A DNA stretch of 64,000 nucleotides from RDXT01 sp033762375. Its GTDB lineage: Bacteria; Bacteroidota; Bacteroidia; J057. Below, piece after piece: positions 1-7,741 of this stretch. Position 1 is the stretch's first letter, and each line of letters opens with the position of its first letter. Under the pieces are notes generated by a model, which was given only the letters and a program-made list of their open reading frames with translations, did not search any database and had not been told where the DNA came from. The position numbers were made by a program, and so were the translations under genes. The stretch lies in assembly GCA_033762375.1 (NCBI GenBank), contig JANRLQ010000095.1:124001-188000 (forward strand), in the 5' to 3' direction.

Positions 1-1
1 T

Positions 2-1174
2 CAGGGCGGTCCCAATGCAGGCCATACGATTATTTTTAATGGGCAGAAGTATGTCCTGCACCTGATCCCCTCCGGGATTTTTCATCCGGATACCCTCTGC
101 CTGATCGGCAACGGTGTCGTGCTGGACCCGGTCACCCTCCGCCGCGAAATCCTCACCCTGGAGTCCTCCGGGGAGGTAGTGCGGGAGAAAATCCGGATTT
201 CACAGCGGGCGCACCTGATCCTGCCTACCCATAAGCTCCTGGACGCTGCCTCTGAGCAGGCCAAAGGTGATCAGAAAATTGGGTCCACCCTGCGGGGCAT
301 CGGACCTACCTATATGGACAAAACCGGTCGCAACGGCCTGCGGGTAGGTGACCTGCTCCTGCCTGACTTTGAAGACCGGTACCGGGCCCTCGTCGCCAAA
401 CACCACGGCCTCCTGAAGGAGTTGTATGACTACGACTACGACCTGACCCAGTCAGAGCCGGAGTTTCTGGAGGCAGTTGAGTTTCTCCGGAGCCTGCACC
501 TGGTCAACGGAGAGGCATTTATGCATGAGCATATCACACGGGGCAGCCGCATCCTGGCGGAGGGTGCCCAGGGTACCCTGCTCGACATTGAGTTTGGGTC
601 ATATCCCTTCGTGACCAGCTCCAATACCACCACGGCAGGTGCCTGTACCGGCCTGGGACTCCCTCCCGGCAAGATCGGGCGGGTGTTTGGTATCTGCAAA
701 GCCTACTGTACCCGCGTGGGCAGCGGGCCGTTTCCCACCGAGCTGCATGACGCCCTCGGCGAGCGCATCCGCCAGGAAGGCCACGAGTTCGGGGCGACAA
801 CAGGCCGCCCCCGCCGGACCGGCTGGCTGGACCTCCCCCTCATGCAGTACGCGATCCGCCTCAATGGCGTCACCGACCTGATCATGACCAAGGCAGATGT
901 CCTCTCCATCCTGGACGAAATCCAGGTCTGTACCGCCTACGAAACACCTGCCGGCATGACCACTGAGGTGCCCTTTGACCTGGAGACCGCCCGCCCGGTA
1001 TATACCACCCTGCCCGGCTGGCAAACCGACCTCACCCATATCACCCGTCAGGAAGACCTGCCTGCCACGATGGTGCAGTATATCCGGTTTGTGGAGGAGT
1101 TTCTGGGGGTACCCGTCACCTACCTGTCCGTAGGCCCCGACCGCAACCAGATACTGGAGATGCAGAGATCTTAA
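2..1174 (+). CDS. purA: Adenylosuccinate synthetase (5' end cut by window)
   Basis: Catalyses the GTP-dependent joining of IMP and aspartate to adenylosuccinate, the first committed step of AMP synthesis, in the cytosol. The reading frame is already open at base 2 and begins inside the family's GGxNAGHT nucleotide/IMP-binding motif, so roughly the first 40 residues lie outside the window. Other family signatures follow: GSTLRGIGPTY with a conserved MDK, GAQGTLLDIEFG, the threonine-rich TSSNTTTAGA segment and TGRPRRTGW near the active-site arginines. The stop is at 1172-1174 and a hairpin follows 24 bases later. Codon use and GC content match the bulk of the window, in contrast to the AT-rich genes immediately downstream. 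Identification is secure from the motifs. Confidence 0.97.
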   Translation, partial: QGGPNAGHTIIFNGQKYVLHLIPSGIFHPDTLCLIGNGVVLDPVTLRREILTLESSGEVVREKIRISQRAHLILPTHKLLDAASEQAKGDQKIGSTLRGIGPTYMDKTGRNGLRVGDLLLPDFEDRYRALVAKHHGLLKELYDYDYDLTQSEPEFLEAVEFLRSLHLVNGEAFMHEHITRGSRILAEGAQGTLLDIEFGSYPFVTSSNTTTAGACTGLGLPPGKIGRVFGICKAYCTRVGSGPFPTELHDALGERIRQEGHEFGATTGRPRRTGWLDLPLMQYAIRLNGVTDLIMTKADVLSILDEIQVCTAYETPAGMTTEVPFDLETARPVYTTLPGWQTDLTHITRQEDLPATMVQYIRFVEEFLGVPVTYLSVGPDRNQILEMQRS

Positions 1175-1198
1175 GGGATAAGGACTGATCACCTTGTT

Positions 1199-1232
1199 AT
1201 CGCAGGGTCAGGCTGTGACCTGGCCCTGCGAT
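1199..1232 (+). terminator. Hairpin downstream of purA
   Basis: A 14-bp stem (ATCGCAGGGTCAGG paired with CCTGGCCCTGCGAT, one G-T wobble) closes on a 6-base loop. It sits 24 bases after the purA stop. No clear T-run follows, so it is a terminator-like hairpin rather than a textbook intrinsic terminator. It marks the last purA-linked element before the AT-rich island. Confidence 0.6.
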
Positions 1233-1235
1233 ACT

Positions 1236-1244
1236 GTTATAGCC
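1236..1244 (+). repeat. GTTATAGCC motif, outer edge of AT-rich island
   Basis: GTTATAGCC lies four bases after the purA hairpin. The same nonamer recurs at 2014-2022, and its reverse complement GGCTATAAC occurs at 6891-6899. The three copies bound and divide the AT-rich block. The meaning as cassette or recombination boundaries is inference; the motif itself is seen directly. Confidence 0.45.
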
Positions 1245-1324
1245 GGAGGGGTGTGCCTCGTGTCAGCTATCCAGCGGGTGCTGCCCGCCGATACCTTGTG
1301 GGGAGAGGGCTTCTTTTTACGCAA

Positions 1325-1846
1325 TCAAAAATTGTCTTCCACAAGTTTTTCTATCCTATTTTTATGCATTGAATACCAGCCATTCCAAACATCTTCAGCC
1401 CATTCTCTTACTTTTATTTCATGCCATTCCCGATTTGTTGCCGCCAATACGTCGCTAACTGTTTTTTGTCCGTTAGGAACAGGTGGCTCTAACCACTCAA
1501 ATGTTGGCTCATTTGCTAAAATCGCTCCCATTTTTTGGGTAGCTTCTTTTCCGCTTAGCTTTTTAACTAACACAAGGTAGAGACTTATTAAGTGTATGTT
1601 TACGGATTGGGTTGATTGCCTGCCAGGTTGTCCCGGATGTTGTATGGCATAGGTATCTACCGTAAGCCTATGTGTCAGCGCCGGGTAGTTGTATTCACCA
1701 TATTCTTTTGCCAAAATTTGTCCGTATAAATTCCAACAACCTTGTGTTGTACCAAAATACTTGTGTGGTTGTCCTGCAATATTTTCCACCGTGGCGTTAC
1801 AGCCATAACAGTTTATGGTTTCTACATGGGGTTTTGCCATCATCAT
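1325..1846 (-). CDS. DUF5946 family protein
   Basis: A 173-residue protein that I match to the DUF5946 family from its overall pattern; the function of that family is not known to me. Near the N-terminus there is a CYGC pair (Cys13, Cys16), then His28 and Cys37, an arrangement that could hold a metal ion. There is no signal peptide or membrane segment. The start at 1846 is well supported: a GGAGGT ribosome-binding site sits seven bases upstream of the first of three successive Met codons. The gene is monocistronic and lies between two GTTATAGCC motifs. Base composition is lower in GC than purA, which fits acquisition together with or beside the kinase-helicase operon, but nothing shows a functional link to it. 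Confidence 0.7.
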   Translation of the reverse strand: MMMAKPHVETINCYGCNATVENIAGQPHKYFGTTQGCWNLYGQILAKEYGEYNYPALTHRLTVDTYAIQHPGQPGRQSTQSVNIHLISLYLVLVKKLSGKEATQKMGAILANEPTFEWLEPPVPNGQKTVSDVLAATNREWHEIKVREWAEDVWNGWYSMHKNRIEKLVEDNF

Positions 1847-1853
1847 TTCAGTT

Positions 1854-1859
1854 ACCTCC
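1854..1859 (-). promoter_or_regulatory. Strong Shine-Dalgarno site of the DUF5946 gene
   Basis: On the minus strand this reads GGAGGT, seven bases before the ATG at 1846. Genes in Bacteroidota seldom have such sites, and I do not see a comparable one before most other genes here, so it both fixes this start and hints at foreign origin. Confidence 0.65.
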
Positions 1860-2166
1860 GGGTTTATTGAGTTTTGCTGCCGCCTGATTGTTAATGGTTT
1901 CGGGCTTGGCGAAGGTGGCGATTTTCACCACAAATGCTGGTGCGGAGAACCAATGTTTGATAAACCACAACTGTGTCTGCGTAGCACTGAACCGCCACTT
2001 TTGTCAAACCCGTGTTATAGCCAGTGCTTCTTTCTCTGATAGTGGGTCAAAGTGGGTGATATCTACTTTTAAGATATTGAAAATCAAGTTATTAAAGGAT
2101 TGCTTCAACTTGTTTGACCCACTACCCTTTCTCTGTCGTGGTTTGCACGTCCAATTTTACCTCTTG
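1860..2166. other. Non-coding stretch between DUF5946 and PLD genes
   Basis: About 300 bases without a convincing gene. It contains the leader of the DUF5946 gene, a possible hairpin with arms at 1955-1964 (GTTTGATAAA) and 1999-2009 (TTTTGTCAAAC), the GTTATAGCC motif at 2014-2022 and AT-rich DNA downstream of the PLD gene stop. The hairpin arms directly abut the motif (four bases between), the kind of layout seen in cassette recombination sites, though this is only suggestive. Confidence 0.4.
2014..2022 (+). repeat. GTTATAGCC motif, internal copy
   Basis: Second copy of the nonamer, between the DUF5946 gene and the kinase-helicase/PLD operon. Read on the minus strand, the strand carrying the genes, it is GGCTATAAC at the 3' side of the operon; the copy at 6891-6899 reads GTTATAGCC on that strand at the operon's 5' side. 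The operon is thus bracketed like a cassette. Confidence 0.45.
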
Positions 2167-3498
2167 TCATTTGGTGTTTGTCGTGTCATTAATTGAATAT
2201 TCTTTGAATACTTTTTCCCATTTTTGTTTTACATCTTTTGTAATTAAAAGTGATTCTTCATTCGCTACTTGTTGCTTTTCGTTTTTGCTGAAAGAAAGAA
2301 AGTTGAAACTACCAGCAATGTAAAAGTCGTTGTCTTTTATAACAAGTTTACGATGCGTCCCCGTTATTTTAGAGTGAATTGTCTCGAAATGTGTCGGTAA
2401 ATGAATGAGTTTGAAATTGTCTTTGTGCTGCTGTTGCAATTCTTTAACTCTTTCAAGTGTCCGAATATCGTGTTCGTCCTTTTCGCTAATGCCGTAAAGA
2501 ATTACCAACTGCTTTTTTGCTTTTAGTATTTCTTGAAATAGAGGGATGTATTCTTGGGTTGCCCTCTTAATCCAAGGGCTTTCAATCAAGATTTTTTCTT
2601 TCACGCTTTTCAAAGCGTCAATGAATTTTTGTTTGGTTTCCCAAATTGTCAAAGTGCTAAACTCTGCAACTTGAATTTCTTGTTTGATTGGTTCTTCAAT
2701 TACGTCTCTCAACGCTTCAAATTCCGTTCTGTCCGAATTGCTCAAAGCATAAATGAAGTGTCTGTATTCAGAATTGAATTTTGAAGTAAGTTCCTTGTTG
2801 TCTTTCAAAGTTTGAAAATTTCTTACTTCCAATCGTGCTTCTTGGTTACTTTTTCTGTCTGGTATGTATTCAACAAGATAATAGTTGCACCATTCCTCAT
2901 AGTCCTTTTTTATTTCGTCTGCCGAATAGCTTATGAGATAAGATTTACTTTCGTTCTCTTTCTTGTAAACATCAGCCAACGATTGAAATTTATTTTCCAA
3001 AAGGTCGGGACTTTTGATTGCAAGTTTTAACTCGCTTGGCAAATATTTTTGCAACTTGTTTCTTTCGGTTTGATTTTCTTTTGAAGAAATAACTTCGCCT
3101 GAAATTCCGTCAAGTAAAAAATCATATTCCTCTTCTTCCTCAATCCGTAAAATGCTATTGTCTTTTAAAAACTGTTCGCCTCCTTCTGTCAGCATCCACT
3201 TTTCAGAAATGATATTGATATAATCCTTTTCACGAAGTGAAAAGAGTTCTCTCAAAATAAATTCGTCTGTTGCTCCTAATCCTAAAAACTCAAAGAGTTT
3301 TTCTTGTGATTGAAAACCTGCTTGAATTGCTCTCAACAGAACATTATACACTTTCACCAATGAGCCGTCTGGTTGCTTGTTTACAAGCAACTCTAATTTT
3401 ATTCTCCTAACAGGATATGAAAACGGAATCAACTCGTTTAACTTATAGCCAGTCGGTGATTGTTTTGATAACTGCTGATATATATCTTGCTCCGTCAT
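2167..3498 (-). CDS. PLD/HKD-motif nuclease-like protein, partner of kinase-helicase
   Basis: A 443-residue protein. Residues 382-399 fit the phospholipase D superfamily signature HxKx4Dx6GSxN exactly (His382, Lys384, Asp389, Gly396-Ser397, Asn399). Only one such motif is present, so a catalytic site would need a dimer, as in Nuc/BfiI-type nucleases of this superfamily. Residues 45-120 look like a winged-helix-type region, followed by an acidic run (EEEEEYD) and a long helical middle. There is no signal peptide or membrane segment, favouring a cytosolic nuclease over a lipase. The start codon overlaps the stop of the upstream kinase-helicase gene (ATGA), implying one transcript and coupled translation. 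The gene is AT-rich like its partner. Nuclease activity is inferred from the superfamily and context. Confidence 0.8.
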   Translation of the reverse strand: MTEQDIYQQLSKQSPTGYKLNELIPFSYPVRRIKLELLVNKQPDGSLVKVYNVLLRAIQAGFQSQEKLFEFLGLGATDEFILRELFSLREKDYINIISEKWMLTEGGEQFLKDNSILRIEEEEEYDFLLDGISGEVISSKENQTERNKLQKYLPSELKLAIKSPDLLENKFQSLADVYKKENESKSYLISYSADEIKKDYEEWCNYYLVEYIPDRKSNQEARLEVRNFQTLKDNKELTSKFNSEYRHFIYALSNSDRTEFEALRDVIEEPIKQEIQVAEFSTLTIWETKQKFIDALKSVKEKILIESPWIKRATQEYIPLFQEILKAKKQLVILYGISEKDEHDIRTLERVKELQQQHKDNFKLIHLPTHFETIHSKITGTHRKLVIKDNDFYIAGSFNFLSFSKNEKQQVANEESLLITKDVKQKWEKVFKEYSINDTTNTK

Positions 3499-6400
3499 TT
3501 AAAAAGTTCTTTTAACTGTTCTACTTTCACTATCCAATTTGGCTTTATTGCTTCAAGATATTTTTGCAAAGCTGCTTTTTCGTGGTTCAGTCGTTTGGTA
3601 GTTTTTGCGTTTACAATTCCGTGATAGTCGCCAACTATTATGAGCAACTTTTTTTGTCGTGATAAAGCAACATTGATTCTGTTTGGAACTTCAAGAAAAC
3701 CTAAGTGTAAACCTGCTCCGCTTTTTACTAAGTCTACAATTATGATGTCCCTTTCTAAACCTTGAAAACGGTCAACAACTGAAACACTTAATTTTTCTTC
3801 TTGCTTGTTCCAACTACGAATATTTTTCAATCCTACTTTTTGAATCTTTTTGTTGAGTTGCCTTTTCAGCTCTCTGCATTGTGCTGTGTAACCTGTGATA
3901 ACGCCAAAGGAATATTCTTTTACTTTCTCAAACTTGTTGAGTTCTTCTAAAATGTTGGGAATAATTTCAGCACTTACTTTATTGAGGGAAGATTTATTTT
4001 TCTCGCTGTCTGTTTCGTTTTTGTAATGACTTCCGATGTCAATGAAAAATATTGAACTGTCAATTGCCAAAGGCAAATTGTGTTCATCTTCAATTGGTCG
4101 GTTAACTGGTTCTATTGGCTCATCTCCTTCGGATTCGTAGAAACATTTTGAAGTTATTTTTACTTGTTCTGTTGATGAACGCCTACACTCAGTAAGTTGT
4201 GCTTTGTAATCGTCTTCAATATTTGTAATTATTTGCTCAAATAAACTTGGTCGGTTAAAATAGTCCTCCCAGTTTTCTAACTCGTCTGCTTCTTTCTTAA
4301 ATTTTTCTCTCAACCAACTTTCAACTTCTCTTGTTGATGTCAGCATTGGTTTTAATTGTCTATGGTCGCCAACAAAAATTAAATTCTTACCCATAATGAT
4401 TGGAACAAGTGCTTCGGCTGTTGTTGCCTTTCCCGATTCATCCATTATTACATAATCAAACTCAAAATTGTAACGGCTATATTTTTTTGCTGCAATATGA
4501 TTACAGGTTGCACCAATAACACGAATACTGTCAATCAATTTTTGATTAATTGCACTTTTCTCGTCTAAAGAATTTATGGTTACAATCCAATCACGATGCA
4601 ACGAATAAAGTTTGAGAAACTCTGAAAAATCTATTTCTAACACTTCATCAATCTTTGCAATGGCTTTTTCCTTTTCTTGCGGAAGTGAGTGAAGGTCTTT
4701 CAAGTTCTGAACTCTGCTCACTGCATTTTCAACTTTCTCCTTTGCTTTTTTCCAATCAGTAATTTCAAGAATAATGTCAGTAATAGAAACTGCAAAAGCA
4801 TTTTTGCTTTGCAGTTTTTCTTGGAATTTCTTTTTCTCTTTTTGGAATTTCTTTTCGGCTGCTTCTCTTACTTGTTGTTTCCAACCTTCTAATTTTTTGT
4901 CAATCGTATGCTTGCGTATTGAAGGAATTTTGGGTGCAGTAATTCCGCTTAATCTTAAAATTGGGATTTCATTTTTAAGAAGGTTTTCTAAAACTTGGTC
5001 AACTGCGTTGTTGGTTTGCGAAGTGATTAAAATTTTTGCTTCGGGTTTGTGTGCTAAAATCTGAAATACAATTTCTGTAATTACGGTTGTCTTGCCTGTT
5101 CCTGGTGGTCCTTGAATTACTGAAAGTGGTATTTTTGTTAAAGCGTTTTGAATTGCTTTTTGTTGGTTGTAAGAATATGAAAGCGGTTTACCGCTTTTAT
5201 CTCTTTGCCAAATCCTTTCTAATTCATTGTGCTCCGAATAAACAATTGGCAATTCATCTGGTTTGAAAACATAATAAATCAAGTCAGGATTTTGCACTTC
5301 GTTTTTATCAACCTTTCTGATTGCTTCAAGTTGTCTGTTTTTTTCTTCTTCCTTTTTATTGGTGTTTTCAAACAAGTAACCTGATTGAGGAATACTGTTT
5401 GGCTTCAACTTTTCGCAATCTTTTATTTTAATAATGTTGTCTTGCGTGTTAAACTCATAAGGTTTGCCTGCAAACTCAACTGCTTCTTTGTTTTGCTTTC
5501 TGTCTGCGTTAGCAGATAGAACATATTCAAAGCCCTCTGAATTTACATCATTGCCGTCCTCAATATGTCGCTGAATAAAACCTAATGTGCTGAACTTTTC
5601 GTTTTGCTTTATGTGAAATGAAATTTCATCTCCATTTATTTTGAAGTTGGTGTATTGCAATCGCAAAGAATTTTTAGCAATTACTTCTTTCTCTTTTTCA
5701 AGTAGCTCACGATAAAAACCTAATTCTTCTCTAACAGCTTTGCGGTTTTCACGAAGTGAAATTTGTTTTTGTTTTAACTCAAACCATTTTTGAAAGTAAG
5801 GTGTAAGGTCTGCTTTGTTGTTTGTGTATTCAGTTGTATAAGAAAATTGGAAGGGAAGTTTCTTTCCTTCCTTTCTTTTTCTTTCCACAATTCTTTGGTC
5901 AATTTGTGAAAGTGCTCTTACCCCATTAAAAAGAAGTTTGTCTTCCTCTTTCAACCAAATTACGCCTTCGCATAAATAATCGCCAATGATTATGTCCACT
6001 AAATAATTCTGTCCACCTTTTGGCGAAACATCATAGATGGGATTGGTTGAATTTAGTAATTCTAAAAGTCCATTTATGTTACCAGCACGAAAAGCAACTT
6101 GCACACTTTCAGCTTCAGAAGAAACCGCAAGGGTTCTTAGAAATTCTAAAACCTGTTGCCAAGATGGTCTGTCAGCAGGTGTTTCAGAAAGTAATTTTCG
6201 TAACTGAATATTTTGTTCTTCTGCAATGTCGTTTTGGTTTTCGTCAAAGAACCATTCAACAACTTTTCCTATGGAATAAATATCGGATTGAAAAGGGAAA
6301 CCAGTGTTTGCAAGTTTGTTTAGCTTTTCTGGTGCTGCAAAACCTCTTGCAAAAATTTCAAGTTCTTTGCTTTGGCTTAAAGTTTTTGTGATGTCTGCAA

Positions 6401-6848
6401 GTCCAAAATCAATAAGGTAAAATTGTCCGTTCTTGTCAATAAGGATGTTTGATGGGTGAATGTCTCCGTGATGAATTTTATATTTTGAATGTAACTCCTG
6501 TAAACAATCTGCAAGGTCAATAAGTCCGCTTAATGCACCTTGCGTTTTAAATTCAAATATTTTGTTCTCAAAAGTTTGAACTTCCTCCAACAATTCATAA
6601 ACGATTGCAAAAGTTTGTTGCTCCTCGTCAAAACCGTAATCAATAATGTCAGGTAATGCGTTGTGTCTTGCCTTTTGTAAATGTCGAAGTTTGTCCGCTA
6701 AAATCTTTGCTTTTGTGTCCGTCTTGTCAATACCTAAAATCCATTTGACCCAATAACCATTTCCTTCATCTGTGAAAGCAATTGTGCTTTGAGAATAACC
6801 TCTTTTCAGAAGTCCATTTGGGTTATATTGATACTTATTAAATAACAT
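3495..6848 (-). CDS. Protein kinase fused to SF1 UPF1/DNA2-like helicase
   Basis: A 1117-residue two-enzyme fusion. Residues 1-245 form a Ser/Thr-type protein kinase with its key residues in place: Lys35, catalytic loop HGD 127-129 with Asn134, DFG 147-149 and APE 172-174. Residues 245-560 are a linker of unknown fold with a helical, Lys/Glu-rich stretch near 355-400. Residues 560-1110 are a superfamily 1 helicase: Walker A GPPGTGKTT (580-588), a coiled-coil-like insertion (about 650-760), motif II DESG (803-806), motif III GDHRQL (827-832), TECRR (886-890), RFQGLERD (1027-1034) and ALSRQ (1061-1065). Both halves should be active. It overlaps the downstream HKD nuclease gene by four bases. 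Gene is strongly AT-rich compared with flanking chromosome, a sign of transfer. I cannot assign it to a named defence system; phage defence is inference. Confidence 0.88.
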   Translation of the reverse strand: MLFNKYQYNPNGLLKRGYSQSTIAFTDEGNGYWVKWILGIDKTDTKAKILADKLRHLQKARHNALPDIIDYGFDEEQQTFAIVYELLEEVQTFENKIFEFKTQGALSGLIDLADCLQELHSKYKIHHGDIHPSNILIDKNGQFYLIDFGLADITKTLSQSKELEIFARGFAAPEKLNKLANTGFPFQSDIYSIGKVVEWFFDENQNDIAEEQNIQLRKLLSETPADRPSWQQVLEFLRTLAVSSEAESVQVAFRAGNINGLLELLNSTNPIYDVSPKGGQNYLVDIIIGDYLCEGVIWLKEEDKLLFNGVRALSQIDQRIVERKRKEGKKLPFQFSYTTEYTNNKADLTPYFQKWFELKQKQISLRENRKAVREELGFYRELLEKEKEVIAKNSLRLQYTNFKINGDEISFHIKQNEKFSTLGFIQRHIEDGNDVNSEGFEYVLSANADRKQNKEAVEFAGKPYEFNTQDNIIKIKDCEKLKPNSIPQSGYLFENTNKKEEEKNRQLEAIRKVDKNEVQNPDLIYYVFKPDELPIVYSEHNELERIWQRDKSGKPLSYSYNQQKAIQNALTKIPLSVIQGPPGTGKTTVITEIVFQILAHKPEAKILITSQTNNAVDQVLENLLKNEIPILRLSGITAPKIPSIRKHTIDKKLEGWKQQVREAAEKKFQKEKKKFQEKLQSKNAFAVSITDIILEITDWKKAKEKVENAVSRVQNLKDLHSLPQEKEKAIAKIDEVLEIDFSEFLKLYSLHRDWIVTINSLDEKSAINQKLIDSIRVIGATCNHIAAKKYSRYNFEFDYVIMDESGKATTAEALVPIIMGKNLIFVGDHRQLKPMLTSTREVESWLREKFKKEADELENWEDYFNRPSLFEQIITNIEDDYKAQLTECRRSSTEQVKITSKCFYESEGDEPIEPVNRPIEDEHNLPLAIDSSIFFIDIGSHYKNETDSEKNKSSLNKVSAEIIPNILEELNKFEKVKEYSFGVITGYTAQCRELKRQLNKKIQKVGLKNIRSWNKQEEKLSVSVVDRFQGLERDIIIVDLVKSGAGLHLGFLEVPNRINVALSRQKKLLIIVGDYHGIVNAKTTKRLNHEKAALQKYLEAIKPNWIVKVEQLKELFK

Positions 6849-6890
6849 TTTTAGTTACTGTTTGTCGGTTCGTGTCTGTCTTTTAACATT

Positions 6891-6955
6891 GGCTATAACG
6901 CGGTGCAGCCGCAGCGCGTTGTGCAGAAGGCGAGCGAAGCGAGCCTTTTGCACAA
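6891..6955. repeat. Compound inverted repeat ending the AT-rich island (attC-like)
   Basis: Starts with GGCTATAAC (6891-6899), then an AACGCG/CGCGTT inverted repeat (6897-6902 with 6915-6920), then a 13-bp hairpin (6919-6931 with 6943-6955, one G-T wobble) around an 11-base loop. Two nested hairpins next to a conserved boundary nonamer resemble the folded recombination sites of integron cassettes, but the core does not fit the classical GTTRRRY consensus and no integrase is in the window. It lies 43 bases upstream of the kinase-helicase start, so it could also shape its leader. Confidence 0.45.
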
Positions 6956-7085
6956 CTCCTAAATATACGCACCTCCCCCCCAATCTACAAATGTTTGCCT
7001 CAACTGTGTAGCAACACTTAAAAGGATTGTTAACATCTCATTTTTAACGTATAACAAGAAACATCTGGGTAGTCCGGCCATTTGA

Positions 7086-7151
7086 CAATACAAAATGCGT
7101 ACTTCGTGTTTTGTGTTGTAAGAGAGTGTGTCAATACAACATGCGCACTTC
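7086..7151 (+). repeat. Short imperfect direct repeat
   Basis: Two 20-base copies beginning CAATACAA, at 7086-7105 and 7132-7151, differ at two positions. The first copy also starts an imperfect hairpin (ACAATACAAAA with TTTTGTGTTGT). The remaining DNA between 6956 and 7330 holds no gene or other structure that I can support. Confidence 0.4.
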
Positions 7152-7330
7152 TGTCCCCCCTTTTTGTCAACCCTTGTGCGTTTGTATTGCCTCTCTGGTG
7201 TGACAACTTTTTACGGCTCCGCCGCACGCACTCCCATCCCGGAGTGACGCGCAGCAGACAAGTATAGCCATCCGCCACAAATCCACCAAATTTTCCCCCG
7301 AAAAATTTCCCCGTATGTACCACCAGCCTG

Positions 7331-7715
7331 TACATCCCGTCTCAACAGCCTAAGACAGGATGAACCGGATTAACAGGACCCAATAGTACCCGAAATCCTG
7401 TCCATCCTGTAAATCCTGTCTCAAAAACCTAAGACAGGATGAACGGGATGGATCAGACGCTCGCCTTCCTGTCAATCCCGTCTCAAGAGCCTAAGACAGG
7501 ATGAACCGGATTAACAGGACCCAATAGTACCCGAAATCCTGTCCATCCTGTAAATCCTGTCTCAAAAACCTAAGACAGGATGAACCGGATTAACAGGACC
7601 CAATAGTACCCGAAATCCTGTACATCCTGTAAATCCTGTCTCAAAAACCTAAGAGAGGATGAACAGGACAGACCCTATTACCATCCTGTCCATCCTGTCC
7701 ATCCCGTCTCAATAC
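7331..7715. repeat. Array of ATCCTGT-rich palindromic repeats
   Basis: Five units each begin with CCTAAGA(C/G)AGGATGAAC, at 7349, 7428, 7490, 7569 and 7648, giving spacings of 79, 62, 79 and 79 bases. In each unit AGACAGGAT is answered by ATCCTGTCT about 65 bases later, so a unit can fold into a long hairpin; shorter TCCTGTCCATCCTGTAAATCC-type runs repeat inside. Three units are nearly identical; the one at 7428 is shorter and diverged. The array lies just past the 3' end of the 2073-aa adhesin gene and far upstream of the kinase-helicase gene. Similar ATCCTGT repeats are scattered in many bacterial genomes; their role is not established. Confidence 0.8.
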
Positions 7716-7741
7716 CTGCCCTGCCATCCGCCCCAACAGCC

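Noticed and set aside
3495..6848. BREX type 2 PglW kinase
   Set aside because: PglW proteins have a different layout and companions (PglX, PglZ, BrxC-like), none of which is in the window; here a helicase is fused to the kinase instead.
1236..6960. Confident call of an integron cassette array
   Set aside because: The boundary motif deviates from the classical attC core and no integrase is visible, so it is reported only as cassette-like.
7030..7335. 101-codon minus-strand frame upstream of the kinase-helicase gene
   Set aside because: No domain, no start signal, and it runs through the short direct repeats; composition looks non-coding.
7331..7715. Possible CRISPR array
   Set aside because: Units are 79 bases with near-identical whole sequence and internal palindromes, there are no unique spacers, and no cas gene is present.
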